From Amaranthus tricolor (taxonomy: Eukaryota > Streptophyta > Magnoliopsida > Caryophyllales > Amaranthaceae), in NCBI RefSeq assembly GCF_026212465.1, contig NC_080059.1, positions 24,815,292 through 24,879,291 of the forward strand: a DNA stretch of 64,000 nt, in the 5' to 3' direction. The translations under genes were made by a program, and so were the position numbers. The notes under the pieces were generated by a model that was not told the DNA's origin, made no database searches, and saw only the letters and a program-made list of their open reading frames with translations. This document shows positions 54,162-64,000 of this stretch, piece by piece; position 1 is the stretch's first letter; the number at the start of each line of letters is the position of its first letter.

Positions 54162-57100
54162 TCGTTCATTCTTCATTGATCATTGAACCTTGTTCATTCT
54201 TCATCGTTCATTCTTCTATGATCATTGATCCTTGTTTATTCTTCATTGATCATTGATCCTTGTTCATTCTTCATCTTTCATTCGTCATTGATCATTGATC
54301 CTTGTTCATTCTTTATCGTTCATTCGTAATTGATCATTGATCCTTGTTCATTCTTCATCGTTCATTCATCATTGACCATTAATCCTTGTTCATTCTTCAT
54401 CGTTCATTCTTCATTGATCATTGATCCTTTTTCATTCTTCATCGTTCATTCGTCATTGACCATCAATCCTTGTTCATTCTTTATCGTTCATTCTTCATTG
54501 ATCATTGAACCTTGTTCATTCTTCATCGTTCATTCTTCTTTGATCATTGATCCTTGTTCATTCTTCATTGATCATTGATCCTTGTTCATTCTTCATCGTT
54601 CATTCGTCATTGATCATTGATCCTTGTTCATTCTTCATCGTTCATTCGTCATTGACCATTACTCCTTGTTCATTCTTCATCGTTCATTCTTCATTGATCA
54701 TTGATCCTTGTTCATTCTTCATCGTTCATTCTTCTTTGATCATTGATCCTTGTTCATTCTTCATTGATCATTAATCCTTGTTCATTCTTCATTGTTCATT
54801 CGTCATTGATCATTGATCCTTGTTCATTCTTCATCGTTCATTTGTCATTGATCATTGATCCTTGTTCATTCTTCATCGTTCATTCGTCATTGACCATTGA
54901 TCCTTGTTCATTCTTCATTGATCATTGATCCTTGTTCATTCTTCATCGTTCATTCGTCATTGACCATTGATCCTTGTTCATTCTTCATTGATCATTGATC
55001 CTTGTTCATTCTTCATCGTTCATTCGTCATTGATCATTGATCCTTGTTCATTCTTCATCGTTCATTCGTCATTGACCATTACTCCTTGTTCATTCTTCAT
55101 CGTTCATTCTTCTTTGATCATTGATCCTTGTTCATTCTTCATTAATCATTGATCCTTGTTCATTCTTCTTCGTTCATTAGTCATTGATCATTGATCCTTG
55201 TTCATTCTTCATCGTTCATTCGTCATTGACCATTACTCCTTGTTCATTCTTCATCGTTCATTCTTCATTGATCATTGATCCTTGTTCATTCTTCATCGTT
55301 CATTCGTCATTGATCATTGATCCTTGTTCATTCTTCATCGTTCATTCGTCATTGACCATTAATCCTTGTTCATTCTTCGTCGTTCATTCTTCATTGATCA
55401 TTGATCCTTGTTCATTCTTCATCGTTCATTCTTCATTGATCATTGATCCTTGTTCATTCTTCATCGTTCATTCGTCATTGACCATTAATCCTTGTTCATT
55501 CTTCATCGTTCATTCTTCATTGATCATTGTTCCTTGTTCATTCTTCATCGTTCATTCTTCATTGAGAATTGATCCTTGTTCATTCTTCATCGTTCATTCT
55601 TCATTGAGAATTGATCCTTGTTCATTCTTCATCGTTCATTCTTCATTGATCATTGATCCTTGTTCATTCTTCATCGTTCATTCTTCATTGATCATTGATC
55701 CTTGTTCATTCTTCATCGTTCATTCTTCTTTGATCATTGATCCTTGTTCATTCTTCATTGATCATTTATCCTTGTTCATTCTTCATCGTTCATTCGTCAT
55801 TGATCATTGATCCTTGTTCATTCTTCATCGTTCATTCGTCATTGATCAATTATCCTTGTTCATTCTTCATCGTTCATTCGTCATTGATCATTGATCCTTG
55901 TTCATTCTTCATCGTTCATTCTTCATTGATCCTTGTTCATTCTTCATCGTTCATTCGTCATTGACCATTAATCCTTGTTCATTCTTCATCGTTCATTCTT
56001 CATTGATCATTGATCCTTGTTCATTCTTCATCGTTCATTCTTCTTTGATCATTGATCCTTGTTCATTCTTCATTGATCATTGATCCTTGTTCATTCTTCA
56101 TCGTTCATTCGTCATTGATCATTGATCGTTGTTCATTCTTCATCGTTCATTCGTCATTGACTATTACTCCTTGTTCATTCTTCTTCGTTCATTCTTCATT
56201 GATCATTGATCCTTGTTCATTCTTCTTCGTTCATTCTTCTTTGATCATTGATCCTTGTTCATTCTTCATTGATCATTGATCCTTGTTCATTCTTCATCGT
56301 TCATTTGTCATTGATCATTGATCCTTGTTCATTCTTCATCGTTCATTCGTCATTGATCATTGAACCTTGTTTATTCTTCATCGTTCATTCGTCATTGACC
56401 ATTAATCCTTGTTCATTCTTCATCGTTCATTCTTCATTGATCATTGATCCTTGTTCATTCTTCATCGTTCATTCGTCATTGACCATTAATCCTTGTTCAT
56501 TCTTCATCGATCATTCTTCATTGATCATTGTTCCTTGTTCATTCTTCATCGTTCATTCTTCATTGATCATTGATCCTTGTTCATTCTTCATCGTTCATTC
56601 TTCATTGATCATTGATCCTTGTTCATTCTTCTTCGTTCATTCGTCATTGATCATTGATCCTTGTTCATTCTTCATCGTTCATTCGTCATTGATCATTGAT
56701 CCTTATTCATTCTTCATCGTTCATTCTTCATTTATCATTGATCCTTGTTCATTCTTCATCGTTCATTCTTCATTGATCATTGATCCTTGTTCATTCTTCA
56801 TCGTTCATTCGTCATTGACCATTAATCCTTGTTCATTCTTCATCGTTCATTCTTCATTGATCATTGATCCTTGTTAATTCTTCATCGTTCATTCGTCATT
56901 GACCATTAATCCTTGTTCATTCTTCATCGTTCATTCTTCATTGATCATTGAACCTTGTTCATTCTTCATCGTTCATTCTTCTTTGATCATTGATCCTTGT
57001 TCATTCTTCTTTGATCATTGATCCTTGTTCATTCTTCATCGTTCATTAGTCATTGATCATTGATCCTTGTTCATTCTTCATCGTTCATTCGTCATTGACC

Positions 57101-60100
57101 ATTACTCCTTGTTCATTCTTCATCGTTCATTCTTCTTTGATCATTGATCCTTGTTCATTCTTCATTGATCATTTATCCTTGTTCATTCTTCATCGTTCAT
57201 TCGTCATTGATCATTGATCCTTGTTCATTCTTCATCGTTCATTCGTCATTGATCATTGATCCTTGTTCATTCTTCATCGTTCATTCGTCATTGATCATTG
57301 ATCCTTGTTCATTCTTCATCGTTCATTCTTCATTGATCCTTGTTCATTCTTCATCGTTCATTCGTCATTGACCATTAATCCTTGTTCATTCTTCATCGTT
57401 CATTCTTCATTGATCATTGATCCTTGTTCATTCTTCATCGTTCATTCTTCTTTGATCATTGATCCTTGTTCATTCTTCATTGATCATTGATCCTTGTTCA
57501 TTCTTCATCGTTCATTCGTCATTGATCATTGATCGTTGTTCATTCTTCATCGTTCATTCGTCATTGACTATTACTCCTTGTTCATTCTTCTTCGTTCATT
57601 CTTCATTGATCATTGATCCTTGTTCATTCTTCATTGTTCATTCTTCTTTGATCATTGATCCTTGTTCATTCTTCATTGATCATTGATCCTTGTTCATTCT
57701 TCATCGTTCATTTGTCATTGATCATTGATCCTTGTTCATTCTTCATCGTTCATTCGTCATTGATCATTGATCCTTGTTTATTCTTCATCGTTCATTCGTC
57801 ATTGACCATTAATCCTTGTTCATTCTTCATCGTTCATTCTTCATTGATCATTGATCCTTGTTCATTCTTCATCGTTCATTCGTCATTGACCATTAATCCT
57901 TGTTCATTCTTCATCGTTCATTCTTCATTGATCATTGATCCTTGTTCATTCTTCATCGTTCATTCGTCATTGATCATTGATCGTTGTTTATTCTTCATCG
58001 TTCATTCGTCATTGACTATTACTCCTTGTTCATTCTTCTTCGTTCATTCTTCATTGATCATTGATCCTTGTTCATTCTTCATCGTTCATTCTTCTTTGAT
58101 CATTGATCCTTGTTCATTCTTCATTGATCATTGATCCTTGTTCATTCTTCATCGTTCATTTGTCATTGATCATTGATCCTTGTTCATTCTTCATCTTTCA
58201 TTCGTCATTGATCATTGATCCTTGTTTATTCTTCATCGTTCATTCGTCATTGACCATTAATCCTTGTTCATTCTTCATCGTTCATTCTTCATTGATCATT
58301 GATCCTTGTTCATTCTTCATCGTTCATTCGTCATTGACCATTAATCCTTGTTCATTCTTCATCGTTCATTCTTCATTGATCATTGATCCTTGTTCATTCT
58401 TCATCGTTCATTCTTCATTGAGCATTAATCCTTGTTCATTCTTCATCGTTCATTCGTCATTGACCATTAATCCTTGTTCATTCTTCATCGATCATTCTTC
58501 ATTGATCATTGTTCCTTGTTGTTTCTTCATCGTTCATTCTTCATTGATCATTGATCCTTGTTCATTCTTCATCGTTCATTCTTCATTGATCATTGATCCT
58601 TGTTCATTCTTCTTCGTTCATTCGTCATTGATCATTGATCCTTGTTCATTCTTCATCGTTCATTCATCATTGACCATTACTCCTTGTTCATTCTTCATCG
58701 TTCATTCTTCATTGAGCATTGATCCTTGTTCATTCTTCATCGTTCATTCGTCATTGACCATTAATCCTTGTTCATTCTTCATCGATCATTCTTCATTGAT
58801 CATTGTTCCTTGTTCATTCTTCATCGTTCATTCTTCATTGATCATTGATCCTTGTTCATTCTTCATCGTTCATTCTTCATTGATCATTGATCCTTGTTCA
58901 TTCTTCTTCGTTCATTTGTCATTGATCATTGATCCTTGTTCATTCTTCATCATTCATTCGTCATTGATCATTGATCCTTATTCATTCTTCATCGTTCATT
59001 CTTCATTTATCATTGATCCTTGTTCATTCTTCATCGTTCATTCTTCATTGATCATTGATCCTTGTTCATTCTTCATCGTTCATTCGTCATTGACCATTAA
59101 TCCTTGTTCATTCTTCATCGTTCATTCTTCATTGATCATTGATCCTTGTTAATTCTTCATCGTTCATTCGTCATTGACCATTAATCCTTGTTCATTCTTC
59201 ATCGTTCATTCTTCATTGATCATTGAACCTTGTTTATTCTTCATCGTTCATTCTTCTTTGATCATTGATCCTTGTTCATTCTTCTTTGATCATTGATCCT
59301 TGTTCATTCTTCATCGTTCATTCGTCATTGACCATTAATCCTTGTTCATTCTTCATCGTTCATTCTTCATTGATCATTGATCCTTGTTCATTCTTCATCG
59401 TTCATTCTTCATTGAGCATTGATCCTTGTTCATTCTTCATCGTTCATTCGTCATTGACCATTAATCCTTGTTCATTCTTCATCGATCATTCTTCATTGAT
59501 CATTGTTCCTTGTTCATTCTTCATCGTTCATTCTTCATTGATCATTGATCCTTGTTCATTCTTCATCGTTCATTCTTCATTGATCATTGATCCTTGTTCA
59601 TTCTTCTTCGTTCATTCGTCATTGATCATTGATCCTTGTTCATTCTTCATCATTCATTCGTCATTGATCATTGATCCTTATTCATTCTTCATCGTTCATT
59701 CTTCATTTATCATTGATCCTTGTTCATTCTTCATCGTTCATTCTTCATTGATCATTGATCCTTGTTCATTCTTCATCGTTCATTCGTCATTGACCATTAA
59801 TCCTTGTTCATTCTTCATCGTTCATTCTTCATTGATCATTGATCCTTGTTAATTCTTCATCGTTCATTCGTCATTGACCATTAATCCTTGTTCATTCTTC
59901 ATCGTTCATTCTTCATTGATCATTGAACCTTGTTTATTCTTCATCGTTCATTCTTCTTTGATCATTGATCCTTGTTCATTCTTCTTTGATCATTGATCCT
60001 TGTTCATTCTTCATCGTTCATTCGTCATTGATCATTGATCCTTGTTCATTCTTCATCGTTCATTCGTCATTGATCATTGATCCTTGTTCATTCTTCATCG

Positions 60101-62330
60101 TTCATTCATCATTGACCATTACTCCTTGTTCATTCTTCATCGTTCATTCTTCATTGATCATTGATCCTTGTTCATTCTTCATCGTTCATTCGTCATTGAT
60201 CATTGATCCTTATTCATTCTTCATCGTTTATTTTTCATTTATCATTGATCCTTGTTCATTCTTCATCGTTCATTCTTCATTGATCATTGATCCTTGTTCA
60301 TTCTTCATCGTTCATTCGTCATTGACCATTAATCCTTGTTCATTCTTCATCGTTCATTCTTCATTGATCATTGATCCTTGTTCATTCTTCATCGTTCATT
60401 CGTCATTGACCATTAATCCTTGTTCATTCTTTATCGTTCATTCTTCATTGATCATTGAACCTTGTTCATTCTTCATCGTTCATTCTTCTATGATCATTGA
60501 TCCTTGTTTATTCTTCATTGATCATTGATCCTTGTTCATTCTTCATCGTTCATTCGTCATTGATCATTGATCCTTGTTCATTCTTTATCGTTCATTCGTA
60601 ATTGATCATTGATCCTTGTTCATTCTTCATCGTTCATTCATCATTGACCATTAATCCTTGTTCATTCTTCATCGTTCATTCTTCATTGATCATTGATCCT
60701 TGTTCATTCTTCATCGTTCATTCGTCATTGACCATCAATCCTTGTTCATTCTTTATCGTTCATTCTTCATTGATCATTGAACCTTGTTCATTCTTCATCG
60801 TTCATTCTTCTTTGATCATTGATCCTTGTTCATTCTTCATTGATCATTGATCCTTGTTCATTCTTCATCGTTCATTCGTCATTGATCATTGATCCTTGTT
60901 CATTCTTCATCGTTCATTCGTCATTGACCATTACTCCTTGTTCATTCTTCATCGTTCATTCTTCATTGATCATTGATCCTTGTTCATTCTTCATCGTTCA
61001 TTCTTCTTTGATCATTGATCCTTGTTCATTCTTCATTGATCATTAATCCTTGTTCATTCTTCATTGTTCATTCGTCATTGATCATTGATCCTTGTTCATT
61101 CTTCATCGTTCATTTGTCATTGATCATTGATCCTTGTTCATTCTTCATCGTTCATTCGTCATTGACCATTGATCCTTGTTCATTCTTCATTGATCATTGA
61201 TCCTTGTTCATTCTTCATCGTTCATTCGTCATTGACCATTGATCCTTGTTCATTCTTCATTGATCATTGATCCTTGTTCATTCTTCATCGTTCATTCGTC
61301 ATTGATCATTGATCCTTGTTCATTCTTCATCGTTCATTCGTCATTGACCATTACTCCTTGTTCATTCTTCATCGTTCATTCTTCTTTGATCATTGATCCT
61401 TGTTCATTCTTCATTAATCATTGATCCTTGTTCATTCTTCATCGTTCATTAGTCATTGATCATTGATCCTTGTTCATTCTTCATCGTTCATTCGTCATTG
61501 ACCATTACTCCTTGTTCATTCTTCATCGTTCATTCTTCATTGATAATTGATCCTTGTTCATTCTTCATCGTTCATTCGTCATTGATCATTGATCCTTGTT
61601 CATTCTTCATCGTTCATTCGTCATTGACCATTAATCCTTGTTCATTCTTCGTCGTTCATTCTTCATTGATCATTGATCCTTGTTCATTCTACATCGTTCA
61701 TTCTTAATTGATCATTGATCCTTGTTCATTCTTCATCGTTCATTCGTCATTGACCATTAATCCTTGTTCATTCTTCATCGTTCATTCTTCATTGATCATT
61801 GTTCCTTGTTCATTCTTCATCGTTCATTCTTCATTGAGAATTGATCCTTGTTCATTCTTCATCGTTCATTCTTCATTGAGAATTGATCCTTGTTCATTCT
61901 TCATCGTTCATTCTTCATTGATCATTGATCCTTGTTCATTCTTCATCGTTCATTCTTCATTGATCATTGATCCTTGTTCATTCTTCATTGTTCATTCTTC
62001 TTTGATCATTGATCCTTGTTCATTCTTCATTGATAATTTATCCTTGTTCATTCTTCATCGTTCATTCGTCATTGATCATTGATCCTTGTTCATTCTTCAT
62101 CGTTCATTCGTCATTGATCAATTATCCTTGTTCATTCTTCATCGTTCATTCGTCATTGATCATTGATCCTTGTTCATTCTTCATCGTTCATTCTTCATTG
62201 ATCCTTGTTCATTCTTCATCGTTCATTCGTCATTGACCATTAATCCTTGTTCATTCTTCATCGTTCATTCTTCATTGATCATTGATCCTTGTTCATTCTT
62301 CATCGTTCATTCGTCATTGACCATTAATCC
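53693..62330. repeat. Long duplication at 6272-bp spacing
   Basis: The stretch from 53693 to about 56050 matches 59965 to about 62320 nearly unit for unit, including the TTCTATGATCA variant (54215 and 60487), TTGACCATCAATCC and TTGATCAATTATCC. 6272 is 448 x 14. Between the copies a 448-bp tandem duplication lies at 57655 and 58103. Confidence 0.8.
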
Positions 62331-64000
62331 TTGTTCATTCTTTATCGTTCATTCTTCATTGATCATTGAACCTTGTTCATTCTTCATCGTTCATTCTTCT
62401 ATGATCATTGATCCTTGTTTATTCTTCATTGATCATTGATCCTTGTTCATTCTTCATCGTTCATTCGTCATTGATCATTGATCCTTGTTCATTCTTTATC
62501 GTTCATTCGTAATTGATCATTGATCCTTGTTCATTCTTCATCGTTCATTCATCATTGACCATTAATCCTTGTTCATTCTTCATCGTTCATTCTTCATTGA
62601 TCATTGATCCTTGTTCATTCTTCATCGTTCATTCGTCATTGACCATCAATCCTTGTTCATTCTTTATCGTTCATTCTTCATTGATCATTGAACCTTGTTC
62701 ATTCTTCATCGTTCATTCTTCTTTGATCATTGATCCTTGTTCATTCTTCATTGATCATTGATCCTTGTTCATTCTTCATCGTTCATTCGTCATTGATCAT
62801 TGATCCTTGTTCATTCTTCATCGTTCATTCGTCATTGACCATTACTCCTTGTTCATTCTTCATCGTTCATTCTTCATTGATCATTGATCCTTGTTCATTC
62901 TTCATCGTTCATTCTTCTTTGATCATTGATCCTTGTTCATTCTTCATTGATCATTAATCCTTGTTCATTCTTCATTGTTCATTCGTCATTGATCATTGAT
63001 CCTTGTTCATTCTTCATCGTTCATTTGTCATTGATCATTGATCCTTGTTCATTCTTCATCGTTCATTCGTCATTGACCATTGATCCTTGTTCATTCTTCA
63101 TTGATCATTGATCCTTGTTCATTCTTCATCGTTCATTCGTCATTGACCATTGATCCTTGTTCATTCTTCATTGATCATTGATCCTTGTTCATTCTTCATC
63201 GTTCATTCGTCATTGATCATTGATCCTTGTTCATTCTTCATCGTTCATTCGTCATTGACCATTACTCCTTGTTCATTCTTCATCGTTCATTCTTCTTTGA
63301 TCATTGATCCTTGTTCATTCTTCATTAATCATTGATCCTTGTTCATTCTTCATCGTTCATTAGTCATTGATCATTGATCCTTGTTCATTCTTCATCGTTC
63401 ATTCGTCATTGACCATTACTCCTTGTTCATTCTTCATCGTTCATTCTTCATTGATCATTGATCCTTGTTCATTCTTCATCGTTCATTCGTCATTGATCAT
63501 TGATCCTTGTTCATTCTTCATCGTTCATTCGTCATTGACCATTAATCCTTGTTCATTCTTCGTCGTTCATTCTTCATTGATCATTGATCCTTGTTCATTC
63601 TACATCGTTCATTCTTAATTGATCATTGATCCTTGTTCATTCTTCATCGTTCATTCGTCATTGACCATTAATCCTTGTTCATTCTTCATCGTTCATTCTT
63701 CATTGATCATTGTTCCTTGTTCATTCTTCATCGTTCATTCTTCATTGAGAATTGATCCTTGTTCATTCTTCATCGTTCATTCTTCATTGAGAATTGATCC
63801 TTGTTCATTCTTCATCGTTCATTCTTCATTGATCATTGATCCTTGTTCATTCTTCATCGTTCATTCTTCATTGATCATTGATCCTTGTTCATTCTTCATC
63901 GTTCATTCTTCTTTGATCATTGATCCTTGTTCATTCTTCATTGATAATTTATCCTTGTTCATTCTTCATCGTTCATTCGTCATTGATCATTGATCCTTGT
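60420..64000. repeat. 1911-bp higher-order repeat running off the window end
   Basis: The stretch from about 60420 to 62089 is repeated from about 62331 to 64000. Shared private variants include TTCTACATCG with TTCTTAATTG (about 61689 and 63600) and TTGATAATTTATCC (62031 and 63942). 1911 is 273 x 7. Confidence 0.85.

Larger units (their letters stand above)
49751..64000. repeat. Heptad-based 42-bp satellite array, right part
   Basis: This is the same satellite resuming directly after the retrotransposon and continuing to the last base. Its heptad phase matches the left part once the 4472 bp of element plus target duplication are subtracted, so it is one array split by an insertion. It carries subfamily markers absent from most of the left part. 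These are a 35-bp unit lacking one heptad (near 50632, 52671, 55923, 57333 and 62201), a TTGAGCA first heptad, TTCTTCG in place of a TTCATCG junction, and TTGTTAA. No genes were seen. Confidence 0.97.

Noticed and set aside
49756..64000. Further open frames up to 349 codons (58103-59152) in the right array
   Set aside because: This is the same 14-codon repeat artefact. The longest frame simply spans a run of 42-bp units without a 28-bp or 35-bp one.
1..64000. CRISPR array
   Set aside because: Units follow each other directly with no unique spacers, and no cas genes are present. The window is plant-type DNA.
1..64000. Interstitial telomere repeat
   Set aside because: The unit is a 7-bp multiple like the plant telomere TTTAGGG, but no TTTAGGG or CCCTAAA runs were seen and the heptads have no GGG.
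1..64000. A novel multi-gene system (defence, metabolic or signalling)
   Set aside because: The only supported coding region is the retrotransposon polyprotein. The unusual biology here is the satellite architecture and the young non-autonomous element.

Overview
The window is eukaryotic, almost certainly plant, repetitive DNA. The evidence is one huge tandem satellite interrupted by a single LTR retrotransposon of plant Ty3/gypsy type, with a primer-binding site matching initiator-Met tRNA, 5-bp target-site duplications and a chromovirus-like Gag-protease-RT polyprotein. I see no host gene, RNA gene, CRISPR array or bacterial feature. The species cannot be named from this sequence.

Layout. 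Positions 1-45283 and 49751-64000 (about 59.5 kb together) are one pyrimidine-rich satellite that runs off both ends of the window. Its standard unit is 42 bp and has three nested levels: six related 7-bp heptads (TTGATCA, TTGATCC, TTGTTCA, TTCTTCA, TCGTTCA, TTCGTCA), paired into three 14-bp dimers, which make the 42-mer. A 28-bp form lacks one dimer and is interspersed throughout. A 35-bp form lacks one heptad and appears only from about 44.4 kb onward. Heptad phase is kept at every point I checked across the window, once the transposon and its target duplication are subtracted. Above the 42-mer there are many larger segmental duplications, with periods of 266, 308, 364, 434, 448, 490, 882, 1064, 1169, 1176, about 1764, 1911, 2268, 2310, 2828, 4494 and 6272 bp. 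All are multiples of 7.

Positions 45284-49750 hold a complete, very young LTR retrotransposon on the minus strand. It has two 1075-bp LTRs that look identical, a CTTAT target duplication, a PBS, a PPT and one intact 792-codon ORF. The ORF encodes Gag, zinc knuckle, protease and the N-terminal part of RT, ends just after the YFDD motif, and continues in frame through the PPT into the 3' LTR. RNase H and integrase are absent, so the element must have been moved by another element's enzymes. The ORF running into the LTR, the RT sequence and the satellite location suggest the CRM (centromeric chromovirus) clade. That would make the array a candidate centromeric or pericentromeric satellite, but this is an inference.

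The numerous open frames in the array (repeating IDPCSFFIVHSSLI) come from 42 being divisible by 3 and should not be annotated as genes. The retrotransposon ORF is the only coding region I support.
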